Shown here piece after piece: positions 1 through 7,780 of a DNA stretch of 64,000 bases. The stretch covers positions 1,268,501-1,332,500 of the forward strand of contig CANLPZ010000001.1 of assembly GCA_947493145.1 (NCBI GenBank), read 5' to 3'. Made by a program: the position numbers and the translations under genes. Each line of letters begins with the position of its first letter. Positions within the stretch are counted from its first letter, which is position 1. Source of the stretch: an uncultured Paracoccaceae bacterium (GTDB taxonomy: Bacteria; Pseudomonadota; Alphaproteobacteria; Rhodobacterales; Rhodobacteraceae). Under the pieces are notes generated by a model, which was not told the DNA's origin, made no database searches, and saw nothing but the letters and a program-made list of their open reading frames with translations.

Positions 1-42
1 CGCGTCTTCGAAACTCATTTCTTCAATCGACTGATCACTCAT
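1..42 (-). CDS. xseB: Exodeoxyribonuclease VII small subunit, N-terminal fragment
   Basis: Only the first 14 codons lie in the window; they read MSDQSIEEMSFEDA on the minus strand and run off the left edge. The acidic start with a SFEDA/SFEQA element is typical of XseB, the small subunit of the nuclease that trims single-stranded DNA ends. Its ATG overlaps the TGA of the upstream deacetylase gene by four bases, so the two are probably co-transcribed, a pairing common in Rhodobacterales. The call rests on this short stretch and the context. Confidence 0.6.
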   Translation of the reverse strand, partial: MSDQSIEEMSFEDA

Positions 43-965
43 TCGCCGCGCTCCTTTAATACTTTGACATGGGCCGCCACACTGGCCCCCAAGGCATGCA
101 GATCATATCCGCCTTCCAAACTGGATACCACCCGCCCCGCACAATGACGATCAGCCAAATCACAAATCTGTTCAGTTACCCAAGCAAAATCATCCTCATT
201 AAGCTCCATCCCAGCAAGCGGATCATTCGCATGCGCATCAAATCCAGCAGAAACAATTATGAGTTGGGGCCTAAACTGGTCAACGGCAGGAATGACAGTC
301 TCTAAAAAGGCTTTTTTAAACAAATGTGTTCCCGCGCCATCCGGCAATGGAACATTGAAAACATTATTAAACCCACCTGTTTCATGCGCATGCCCGGTTC
401 CAGGATAAAGCGGCATTTGATGGGTCGAACAAAACAGGATTTTTGGATCTTCCTCCACAAGGTCCTGCGTTCCATTTCCATGGTGAACGTCAAAATCAAC
501 AATTGCGACGCGATCAAGTCCATGATGGTTAATCGCATATTTTGCAGCAATTGCGACGGAACCGAACAAGCAAAACCCCATTGGTGTTTCACGTTCACAA
601 TGATGTCCCGGCGGACGGATAGCGCAGAACGCGTTTTGCACCTCATCCGTCATAACCATATCGACGGCGCGAACATTCGCACCAACCGCACGCATGGCCG
701 CGGCAAGGCTTCCGGTGGACATATGCGTGTCTGCATCCAATGATTTCCAACCAGATTCTGGTGCGGCATCGCGGATGGATTGGATATGGCTGATCGGGTG
801 TGCGAGTTTCAAATCATCTTCGGCCGCAAACGGTGCGTTTACGCTTACCAAATCTAAATTTTCCAGCGCCCCCAATACGGCATCAAGCCGCGCGACCTGC
901 TCGGGATGGCCAGCTGGTGTCACATGACCAAAACAGTCTTTATGCGTAATAAGCGCCGTCGCCAT
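39..965 (-). CDS. Histone deacetylase family protein (class II HDAC/AcuC-like)
   Basis: A 308-residue zinc-dependent deacetylase of the arginase/deacetylase fold. The family signature is visible in order: RPPGHH near residues 117-122, VDFDVHHGNGTQ near 156-167, and SAGFDAH near 238-244. The expected zinc ligands are D159, H161 and D242. In bacteria such proteins act on acetyl-lysine, acetylpolyamines or related amides; the substrate here cannot be told from sequence. I chose the ATG at 965 because a GAGGG ribosome site lies seven bases upstream; an adjacent in-frame TTG three bases earlier is less likely. The gene ends in a 4-base overlap with xseB. Confidence 0.9.
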   Translation of the reverse strand: MATALITHKDCFGHVTPAGHPEQVARLDAVLGALENLDLVSVNAPFAAEDDLKLAHPISHIQSIRDAAPESGWKSLDADTHMSTGSLAAAMRAVGANVRAVDMVMTDEVQNAFCAIRPPGHHCERETPMGFCLFGSVAIAAKYAINHHGLDRVAIVDFDVHHGNGTQDLVEEDPKILFCSTHQMPLYPGTGHAHETGGFNNVFNVPLPDGAGTHLFKKAFLETVIPAVDQFRPQLIIVSAGFDAHANDPLAGMELNEDDFAWVTEQICDLADRHCAGRVVSSLEGGYDLHALGASVAAHVKVLKERGE

Positions 966-983
966 CAAATGTCCCTCGCTGAC

Positions 984-1688
984 CTATTCAGGCTGCAACA
1001 TGTATCCCGCACCGCGTACGGTTTGCAGGTAACGCGGCTGCTTTGGATCAGCTTCGATCTTTCGGCGTAGACGCGTGATCTGGACGTCAACGGCGCGTTC
1101 TTGTGCTTGGCCTTTGTCGCGACCAAGTTTTTCAACCAATTCACCACGGCTAACAGGCTCACCTGGTTGGGCTGAAAATATTTTCATCAATTGCGTTTCG
1201 GTCGATGTCAATCTGACCTGATCATCACCATTCCACAAATCGCCACGTTCGATGTCGTATCTAACAGGACCAAGATTCAAAACTTTGGGTTTTGCAGCTT
1301 CTAAATCTGTTGCAGGAACACGGCGCAATATCGCGTTGATCCGCAACAACAGTTCCTTTGGCTCAAACGGTTTGGTCAAATAATCGTCGGCACCCGCCTC
1401 CAACCCACCAATCCGCTCGTCTGTTTCACCCTTTGCGGTCAAAAGCAAAATTGGGGTACTTAGTGTTTCGCGCAAAGATCGTGTTAACGAAACGCCGTCT
1501 TCGCCGGGCATCATAACGTCCATCACAATGATATCGAATTCCAAACCGCTCAGAACCCGTCGCGCATGCGCGGCGTCACGCGCAGCACTGACCAAAAACC
1601 CATTCCGCATCAGAAATTTTTGCAACAAACCACGAATACGTTCGTCATCATCTACGATTAGGATATGCGCGTCATCGGCTTGCATCAT
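984..1688 (-). CDS. petR: OmpR/PhoB-family response regulator, PetR-like
   Basis: A 234-residue two-domain regulator. The receiver domain (about 8-120) has the acidic pocket D13-D15, a phospho-acceptor Asp near 57 in VMDVMMPGEDG and the conserved Lys in the LTKPF motif. The C-terminal half is a winged-helix DNA-binding domain ending in VRGAGYML. The ATG overlaps the stop of the MarR gene (ATGA) and follows an AAGGA ribosome site. In Rhodobacter capsulatus the adjacent petP (MarR-type) and petR genes precede petABC, and petR was reported necessary for photosynthetic and respiratory growth. The gene pair is conserved here, but no histidine kinase or petABC lies in the window. Confidence 0.85.
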   Translation of the reverse strand: MMQADDAHILIVDDDERIRGLLQKFLMRNGFLVSAARDAAHARRVLSGLEFDIIVMDVMMPGEDGVSLTRSLRETLSTPILLLTAKGETDERIGGLEAGADDYLTKPFEPKELLLRINAILRRVPATDLEAAKPKVLNLGPVRYDIERGDLWNGDDQVRLTSTETQLMKIFSAQPGEPVSRGELVEKLGRDKGQAQERAVDVQITRLRRKIEADPKQPRYLQTVRGAGYMLQPE

Positions 1689-2182
1689 TCAAAATCCTTG
1701 ATCGATTTATAAAGACTGCGCAAATCATCATCCATCATAGACTCCAAAACTTGCCTGAACCCATGAACGGCTTCCGGTCCCGCGTCCCGAAACGCCTTTC
1801 GCATTCTTTGGCGTTGTGAACTGCTAAGTTCTTGTTCCAACTTCGCGCCTTTTTCCGTCAAAAACAGATGCCGTTCCCGTTTGTCTTTGGTTCCGACCTT
1901 GCTTTCGACCAAACCATCATCGATCAATGTACGCAACACACGATTCAATGATTGCTTTGTGACCCCTAAAATCGCCAGCAGGTTATTCACCGTTGTGCCT
2001 TCGGAACGGTGAATAAAATGTATCGCACGGTGATGCGCGCGACCGTAACTTAAATCCGCAAGAATTCTATCCGGATCCGCTGTAAAACCACGATACGCGA
2101 AAAACATCGCCTCCGAACCTTGGCGTAACTGCTCATCTGTTAGGAAAAGTAAGTTCTGCCCTCGCCCTGTTCCGTCAGACAT
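1685..2182 (-). CDS. petP: MarR-family regulator, PetP-like
   Basis: A 165-residue winged-helix protein. The central part (about 50-115) shows the MarR pattern: a recognition helix in VTKQSLNRVLRTLIDDGLV followed by a wing with KDKRERHLFLTEKG. I place the start at the ATG at 2182, which has an AAAGGAAG ribosome site; the frame stays open further upstream, but that extension has no support. It is translationally coupled to petR by an ATGA overlap, matching the petP-petR order of Rhodobacter. It is divergent from ilvE across a 167-bp gap that must hold both promoters. The symbol is given by context and family, not by experiment. Confidence 0.75.
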   Translation of the reverse strand: MSDGTGRGQNLLFLTDEQLRQGSEAMFFAYRGFTADPDRILADLSYGRAHHRAIHFIHRSEGTTVNNLLAILGVTKQSLNRVLRTLIDDGLVESKVGTKDKRERHLFLTEKGAKLEQELSSSQRQRMRKAFRDAGPEAVHGFRQVLESMMDDDLRSLYKSIKDFE

Positions 2183-2349
2183 GTCGCGCTTCCTTTGTTG
2201 TCGTGCTTCCGTAGGATAAGTCAGCGTTGTTGACATTCCAAGAATCAATTGGTACCGATTTGCACATTTTGCGCAATTTTATGTTCGAAACGGCCATAAA
2301 TTACGCAACAAATGAAAAAGCTGCAAGGAATTTGGAAAGGATTAGACAG
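2183..2349. promoter_or_regulatory. Divergent petP / ilvE intergenic region
   Basis: AT-rich 167-bp gap between two divergent starts. On the plus strand TTGACA at 2230-2235 is followed after 17 bp by TACCGA (2253-2258), a weak match to a housekeeping promoter for ilvE. The ribosome site GGAAAGG precedes the ilvE ATG. No clear operator repeat is visible. Confidence 0.35.
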
Positions 2350-3219
2350 ATGGCCGGTTATGATGATCGCGACGGTAAAATCTGGTTTGATGGCAAAATG
2401 GTAGATTGGCGTGATGCGAATGTCCACTTGCTAACACACGCAATGCACTACGCGTCGTCTGTCTTTGAAGGCGAACGTTGTTACGACGGGAACATTTTCT
2501 TGTCTCGCAAACATTCAGAGCGCTTGGTTGAGTCTGCGCGGCAGTTGGATTTTGAAATTCCATTTACCGTTGATCAAATCGAAGATGCCAAAAAACAAGC
2601 TTTGGAAGTTAACGGCTTAACCAACGCGTATGTTCGTCCTGTCGCATGGCGTGGTGCTGGCGAAGACATGGGTGTCGCATCTGCACGCAACCCTGTCCAC
2701 TTGGCCGTGGCCGTTTGGGAATGGGGTAGCTATTACGGCGATGCAAAATTCAAAGGCGCAAAATTGGATGTTGCGAAATGGAAACGCCCATCGCCAGAGA
2801 CCGCGCCTTCGCAAGCAAAAGCCGCAGGTTTGTACATGATCGCGACCCTTTCAAAACATGCAGCAGAGGCCAAAGGTTGTTCTGACGCAATGATGTTTGA
2901 CTACCGCGGTTACATTGCAGAAGCGACCGGCGCCAACATCTTTTTCGTGAAAGACGGCGAGGTTCACACACCGACACCTGATGCATTCTTGAATGGCTTG
3001 ACGCGTCAAACCGTGATCCAAATGCTAAAGGAAAAAGGCATCAATGTGATCGAACGTCACATCATGCCGGAAGAATTGGAAAGTTTTGAACAATGTTGGC
3101 TTACTGGTTCTGCCGCCGAGGTTACGCCTGTTGGACAAATCGGTGACTACAATTTCGAAGTCGGCGCCATGTGTCGCGACATTTCAGAAAGCTACGACAA
3201 ATTGGTTCGTACACTCTAA
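2350..3219 (+). CDS. ilvE: Branched-chain amino acid aminotransferase
   Basis: A 289-residue fold-type IV PLP aminotransferase that makes or degrades leucine, isoleucine and valine with 2-oxoglutarate/glutamate. Typical features are the N-terminal DGKIWFDGKMVDW, the SVFEGERCYDG strand, and the EATGANIFFVKDGEVHTP block near 215-235. The frame is open upstream to 2227, but the ATG at 2350 matches the usual length and has a GGAAAGG site. It stands alone on this strand. Its TAA shares four bases with the stop codon of the convergent exporter gene, and there is no terminator hairpin between them. Confidence 0.93.
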   Translation: MAGYDDRDGKIWFDGKMVDWRDANVHLLTHAMHYASSVFEGERCYDGNIFLSRKHSERLVESARQLDFEIPFTVDQIEDAKKQALEVNGLTNAYVRPVAWRGAGEDMGVASARNPVHLAVAVWEWGSYYGDAKFKGAKLDVAKWKRPSPETAPSQAKAAGLYMIATLSKHAAEAKGCSDAMMFDYRGYIAEATGANIFFVKDGEVHTPTPDAFLNGLTRQTVIQMLKEKGINVIERHIMPEELESFEQCWLTGSAAEVTPVGQIGDYNFEVGAMCRDISESYDKLVRTL

Positions 3220-4118
3220 ATTGCTTTGGCGGCGGCCTTGTCTTTGGCCGTCGCTTGTTTTCCCAGTTTGCGTTCCCGCCAAACGATCAGGCTTCCGGCA
3301 AACATAACCAATGCGGCCCCTATGATCGTTGCCGACGTTGGCACCTCGTCAAACATCACAAACCCAATGATCAATGCCCAGATCATCGCCGCATATGTAA
3401 AGGGTGCGATTATTCCAGCCTCAGCCAAACGAAAGGCGGATGTTTGCAAGATTTGGCCAAGCCCACCAACGACCCCCGCCAAAACCAAAAGCGCAAATTC
3501 CAATTTTGACGGGACCACCCAACCAAATGGAATGGTCAACAAAGACAACGCTGCTGCAGTTGACATGAAATAAAAGGCGATCGCAGCCGTGCGTTCCGTT
3601 TTTGCCATCGACCGAACAAAGACTTGTGCCAGACCAGCCAAAGCAGCGGACGCCAATGTAAATGTCACACCAAGAAATGCGAGATCAGAAAAGTCAAAGC
3701 TCATGCGGGGCCACATTATGATCGCAACGCCGATCAGACCAAGGCAAACCGCGAACAATCGTACTGCTTTGAATCGCTCACCAAGAATAACCGCAGCAAA
3801 AACCAAAATGAAAACCGGCGTGATGAATCGTAACGCGGTTGCCTCTGGCAATGGGATAAACCGAATGCCCGCGAACCCTAATCCCATGGCGCAACATCCG
3901 ACCAACGCCCGCCTGACATGAAGTTTCCAATTTTGAACCTTGAGCCCATTTTTGAGATCGTGCGTTAATGCCAACCAAACAAAAATAACGGGGAGCGTAA
4001 AAAAGGCGCGAAAGAATACAGTTTCTCCGACAGGAACGTTTGGCGTCGCTTTTATCAATGACCCCATAATTGTGAAACAAAGCGTGGCAAGAATTGTTAA
4101 AAATGCGCCTTTGATCAT
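3216..4118 (-). CDS. EamA/DMT-family transporter
   Basis: A 300-residue, almost entirely hydrophobic protein with ten predicted membrane helices in two similar halves, as in the drug/metabolite transporter superfamily. The motif [17 protein letters not shown] at the end of the first EamA repeat is typical. The substrate is unknown; relatives export amino acids, purines or other metabolites. The start at 4118 overlaps the queG stop by four bases (ATGA), so queG and this gene are probably one transcript. An upstream in-frame ATG at 4136 lies inside queG and is less likely. The 3' end overlaps ilvE tail-to-tail. Confidence 0.85.
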   Translation of the reverse strand: MIKGAFLTILATLCFTIMGSLIKATPNVPVGETVFFRAFFTLPVIFVWLALTHDLKNGLKVQNWKLHVRRALVGCCAMGLGFAGIRFIPLPEATALRFITPVFILVFAAVILGERFKAVRLFAVCLGLIGVAIIMWPRMSFDFSDLAFLGVTFTLASAALAGLAQVFVRSMAKTERTAAIAFYFMSTAAALSLLTIPFGWVVPSKLEFALLVLAGVVGGLGQILQTSAFRLAEAGIIAPFTYAAMIWALIIGFVMFDEVPTSATIIGAALVMFAGSLIVWRERKLGKQATAKDKAAAKAI

Positions 4119-5146
4119 AGCCTTTGAACCGCCCATTTCGCCGCATCTTGGACCGTTTCATCAGGATCAGCGATCAACCGTTGCGCATAGTGTTTAAGTT
4201 CAGAAAGACCTGAATTTCCAATTGCGTACAACACGTTTCGAACAAATCGGTCACGTCCGATACGTTTAATAGGTGAACCTGAAAACATCGCGCGAAAGGC
4301 CGTATCGTCCAATTGTACAAGCTGCCGAAGATCTGGTGCTTTGAGATCTAGGCGCGCTTTGTATTTCAATTCTCGGGCTTCAACGGCAAATTTGTTCCAT
4401 GGGCACACTGCCAAACAATCATCACATCCGTAGATCCGATTCCCCATTTTTTCGCGCAATTCGACGTCGACTGGTCCGTGATGTTCGATCGTAAGGTAGG
4501 AAATACACCGACGGGCATCCAACTGAAACGGGGTTGGAAACGCATTGGTGGGACAGGCGTCCAAACACGCACGGCATGATCCACAATTTTCGCGCCCTGC
4601 ATCATCAACTGGCAATTCGACCGTTGTGAAAATTGCACCAAGGAAAAACCAATTTCCTAAATCTCGTGAAAGTAAATTTGTATGTTTACCTTGCCACCCT
4701 AACCCAGCCGCCGCTGCAAGTGGTTTTTCCATTACAGGCGCAGTGTCGACGAAAACTTTTATCTCGGCCTCTGGCGATTGCTCAATCAACCATCGTCCAA
4801 CCCGTTTTAGCCGCTTTTTGACAATGTCATGATAATCTTTGTTTTGTGCATAAACTGAAATGGCAGCCTTATCCGCATGATTTAAAACCGCCAATGGATC
4901 ATGGTTCGGCGTATAGGGTTCGGCGAGCATGATCACCGATTTAGCCTCCGGCCAAAGTGCGTTTGGCGCACCACGCCAATGCATACGTTCAGCCATCCAC
5001 CCCATCTGTCCATGCCGCCCGTCCGCAACGAATGTTTTCAAACGTTCGGCAATTTCAGGGATCGCATCAGGTCGACATACACCGAAACCGACAAAACCGG
5101 CATCATTTGCATATTGGCGAAGCGCCAATTTAAGTTCGGCACTCAT
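4115..5146 (-). CDS. queG: Epoxyqueuosine reductase
   Basis: A 343-residue cytosolic cobalamin/iron-sulfur enzyme for the last step of queuosine synthesis, reducing epoxyqueuosine to queuosine in tRNA. Visible are the conserved Asp in [12 protein letters not shown] (about 134-144) and two [4Fe-4S] cysteine sets: C188, C191, C194 and C198 in [12 protein letters not shown], and C241, C244 and C248 in [13 protein letters not shown]. Length is typical; the C-terminal 80 residues resemble HEAT-type repeats, as in the family. It lies 18 bp after the GST gene and is coupled to the exporter gene. No other queuosine gene is in the window. Confidence 0.92.
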   Translation of the reverse strand: MSAELKLALRQYANDAGFVGFGVCRPDAIPEIAERLKTFVADGRHGQMGWMAERMHWRGAPNALWPEAKSVIMLAEPYTPNHDPLAVLNHADKAAISVYAQNKDYHDIVKKRLKRVGRWLIEQSPEAEIKVFVDTAPVMEKPLAAAAGLGWQGKHTNLLSRDLGNWFFLGAIFTTVELPVDDAGRENCGSCRACLDACPTNAFPTPFQLDARRCISYLTIEHHGPVDVELREKMGNRIYGCDDCLAVCPWNKFAVEARELKYKARLDLKAPDLRQLVQLDDTAFRAMFSGSPIKRIGRDRFVRNVLYAIGNSGLSELKHYAQRLIADPDETVQDAAKWAVQRL

Positions 5147-5164
5147 CTAAAAATTTCTCGGGCG

Positions 5165-5830
5165 CTAAAAGTCCAAATTTGCATAATGCGCAGGTACCGG
5201 AAAACCTGGAATTTGGTCCGCTAAAATTGACCGGAATGCAGGACGGGATTTAATCTTTGCATACCAATCCTTAACGATTGCGGATCGGTTCCAATCAACG
5301 TCGCTGATGTAGTCCAAACACGAAAGCTGTGCCGCTGCGGCAAAGTCAGCAAGGCTCATACTATCACCCGCCAACCAACGGCGCTGATCCAATAACCATG
5401 ACATATAATCAAGATGGTATTTGATTGCGCGCGCGCCCTCTTTGACATTTTTGCTATCTGGATAGCCTTTTTTCATCAGTTTTTTGTTTACGCGTTCTTC
5501 AAGCAGTTTTGCCGTCACTTCGCGATAGAACTTGTCATCAAACCAAGCGACCAAACGACGAACCTCGTACCTGCCATCGGCGCCTGATGGGATTAGCATG
5601 GGACTGGGGTATTTTTCTTCCAAATACTCACAAATCGCGACACTATCGGCCAATACTTTCCCATCCATTTTCAGCACCGGCAATTTCCCAGCAGGGTTGC
5701 GGCGTAAAAGTTCAGTATTGTCTTCCCAATAACGTTCCTCAATCAGTTCGACTTCGATGCGTTTTTCAGCAAGCGAAAGCCGAACCTTGCGGCAAAAAGG
5801 CGATAGAGGGACGTGATATAATCGGTTCAT
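5165..5830 (-). CDS. Glutathione S-transferase-fold protein (possibly FzlA-type)
   Basis: A 221-residue GST-fold protein. The N-terminal thioredoxin-like domain starts with LYHVPLSPFCRKVRLSLAEK, and PAGKLPVL and LADSVAICEYLE form the glutathione-binding region. The all-helical C-terminal domain carries WLAGDSMSLADFAA. The conserved tail ending HYANLDF is shared by alphaproteobacterial relatives. In Caulobacter a GST homologue, FzlA, binds FtsZ and is essential for division; roseobacter proteins of this length may be its counterpart, but I cannot confirm this by eye. It is first in a queG-eamA run on the minus strand. Confidence 0.8.
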   Translation of the reverse strand: MNRLYHVPLSPFCRKVRLSLAEKRIEVELIEERYWEDNTELLRRNPAGKLPVLKMDGKVLADSVAICEYLEEKYPSPMLIPSGADGRYEVRRLVAWFDDKFYREVTAKLLEERVNKKLMKKGYPDSKNVKEGARAIKYHLDYMSWLLDQRRWLAGDSMSLADFAAAAQLSCLDYISDVDWNRSAIVKDWYAKIKSRPAFRSILADQIPGFPVPAHYANLDF

Positions 5831-5885
5831 AAAACAGCGTTACTTTTGTTGATACAAACCTGAATGCTACAGGTTGTTAGAATTT

Positions 5886-6629
5886 TCAATCCTCGAAACA
5901 CGAAGAACGGCCGTCTTTGCGGATTGTGGCCGCGCCGTCCATGATCGATTTGCTGCGCTTTCGCAAGAAGTTTGAGGGTTGAGAAGCCGATCGATTTTTC
6001 GGGTTTGGCAGCACAGCCGCCAATCGCGCTGATTGCAGCGCTGTTAAATCCTCGGGCCCGACACCAAAGTAATGACGCGCTGCGGCTTCGATACCGAAGA
6101 CGCCTTCGTCAAATTCCGCAATATTCATGTAAATTTCCAAAATACGTTGCTTTGACCACAAGGCTTCGGTCACCGGTGTCAAAAGCGCTTCGATGACCTT
6201 TCTGACCCAGCTGCGCCCTTGCCAAAGAAACGCGTTTTTCACGACTTGCTGCGAAATTGTGGAAGCACCTCGCGTACTGCCCTGATCAATCGCTGCCTCG
6301 ATTGCGACCAAATCCAGCCCCCAATGACGACAAAAATTGGCGTCTTCGGCTGCGACCAAACTGCGTGGCAAATGTTTTGAGACTTCTTCAATTGGAACCC
6401 ATTGATGATCCACACCACCTAAACGGCGGCTTTCCGACATCATGTATGGGGTCGTTGGCGGGTTCACGACAGAATACAAAAGTATCCACGCGAGCACCGC
6501 TAAAATCGCATAGAAACCCCAACGGACAAGGCGTCGAACTGGACGAATCCGACGCTTCACGACTGGTTTTTTCTGCTTAGCCGTCTTTACCGATGCTTTC
6601 CGTTTTGTTGATTTGGTCGTTTTCCCCAT
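5886..6629 (-). CDS. mtgA: Monofunctional peptidoglycan transglycosylase
   Basis: A 247-residue inner-membrane GT51 enzyme polymerising lipid II into glycan strands without a transpeptidase domain. It begins with a very basic Lys/Arg-rich cytoplasmic segment (about 1-35), then one membrane helix, then the GT51 core. Family motifs present are AAEDANFCRHWGLD with the catalytic Glu, GASTISQQVVKN, and the KQRILEIYMNIAEF / GVFGIEAAARHYF pair. The ATG at 6629 is chosen over 6650 because the protein then begins directly with the basic tail; ribosome sites are weak for both. It is a single gene between the GST and Hint genes. Confidence 0.9.
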   Translation of the reverse strand: MGKTTKSTKRKASVKTAKQKKPVVKRRIRPVRRLVRWGFYAILAVLAWILLYSVVNPPTTPYMMSESRRLGGVDHQWVPIEEVSKHLPRSLVAAEDANFCRHWGLDLVAIEAAIDQGSTRGASTISQQVVKNAFLWQGRSWVRKVIEALLTPVTEALWSKQRILEIYMNIAEFDEGVFGIEAAARHYFGVGPEDLTALQSARLAAVLPNPKNRSASQPSNFLRKRSKSIMDGAATIRKDGRSSCFED

Positions 6630-6675
6630 TCCACAGCTATACTCGGGCACGCCCGATGTGAAAAGAGATCAAACG

Positions 6676-7596
6676 TCAGATCGTCAATGCCTCAGAACGA
6701 CGAAGCGTCGGGCGCGCTGTATGGGTTTTAATCAGTTCCCGATTCATGAATTTTTCTGGGAACAGCGCCAATAACTCTTCGAACACATCAGGGTCTTTAG
6801 TGATCAAATCCGCACTCGGATCAAAACTTTCCGTTGCACACCCTTCGGCAAAAATCAGTTCATGCTGGTCAAACATTATATGGAAATATTCGACCTCGCT
6901 TTGGCGTTGAACAATAATATCTTTGTCGTTGATCAAAGCTTTCGCCGGCACCAAAACTTCCTCGGCACCGAAAATCAAATCAGCTTTCCAACCCCGTACC
7001 AGCATTTTGTGCTGTGGTGATACAAGCAGCACACGGTGATTTCCCATCGCACCTTTTGCAATTCGAATAGGTGCATGTTCGGCATTACCGGCGACTTTGC
7101 GGTTCCCAACCCAACGGACTGGTTGAAAGCCATGATCTGCGGTCAAAACCATATCGCCAATTTCGATATCTTGAACCAGCTTTGCACCTTGCAAAGTTGC
7201 AATTTTGGTTCCCCGAACAAAACAAGGTGGTCCAAGGTCGCGCACATTTAGTGGACCCTGCGTGGTCACACCAGTTGCCGAAACCAACGTCCCGTTCTGC
7301 AAAACCTGTCCATCAGTTGGTGTAAATACCTGCCGTCCGTCGGTAAGGTAAAACGTAATTCCTGTGTATGTAACATTTCCAACGCCTGGAACATTGATTG
7401 TCACCGTATCACCAGGCCATGAGCTTGTGACATCTAAACCGTCAACAGTGTCGCCCAATGGGTCATTTGGCGCATCGATGATGTCGTCGTCGTCAATGTC
7501 GACAACATCCAGAACAGAAAAGTTCATTGCCGTTCCAGCCGGTGGTGGGCTGAACGGGTCAATCGTAAAGAACTGATCTGTGTAGGTTGTGGGCAA
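6676..7596 (-). CDS. Hint-domain protein (Hedgehog/intein-type), probably secreted
   Basis: A 306-residue protein. The first 120 residues are acidic and glycine/threonine-rich, with an Asp run at 33-38. A Hint domain follows from C125 (PPCFVRGTKIAT), with DIEIGDMVLTADHGFQPVRW, SPQHKML and FDQHELIFAEG at the expected places. Such proteins are abundant in Rhodobacterales, often as type I secretion substrates; their function is unproven. No signal peptide is seen. The start is a TTG at 7596, supported by an AGGGGG ribosome site six bases upstream; there is no closer ATG. No secretion gene is nearby, so export is inferred from the family only. Confidence 0.82.
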   Translation of the reverse strand: MPTTYTDQFFTIDPFSPPPAGTAMNFSVLDVVDIDDDDIIDAPNDPLGDTVDGLDVTSSWPGDTVTINVPGVGNVTYTGITFYLTDGRQVFTPTDGQVLQNGTLVSATGVTTQGPLNVRDLGPPCFVRGTKIATLQGAKLVQDIEIGDMVLTADHGFQPVRWVGNRKVAGNAEHAPIRIAKGAMGNHRVLLVSPQHKMLVRGWKADLIFGAEEVLVPAKALINDKDIIVQRQSEVEYFHIMFDQHELIFAEGCATESFDPSADLITKDPDVFEELLALFPEKFMNRELIKTHTARPTLRRSEALTI

Positions 7597-7697
7597 AGCA
7601 ACCCCCTGTTTAACAAGTCTTACTAATTAGGTAGTGCGCATACTTGTCAAAAATAGGGTGAAAATCTGAAAGTTTAATTCACATTCGGTAAATTTGT

Positions 7698-7735
7698 GGA
7701 TCGCGCTACTCTGGGTTGCGCGATCCCGTTTTTTT
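7698..7735 (+). terminator. Plus-strand intrinsic terminator hairpin without an obvious upstream gene
   Basis: Perfect 9-bp stem GGATCGCGC (7698-7706) with GCGCGATCC (7718-7726), an 11-base loop, then CG and seven T (7729-7735) on the plus strand. On the minus strand the stem is followed by ACAAATTTAC, which is not U-rich, so it is a poor terminator for gltB. The rest of the 184-bp gap (7597-7780) is AT-rich with no other clear signal. Confidence 0.7.
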
Positions 7736-7780
7736 ATTAACAAACCGTTAACAATCTTGCAGGGAAATTATGCAGTTAAC

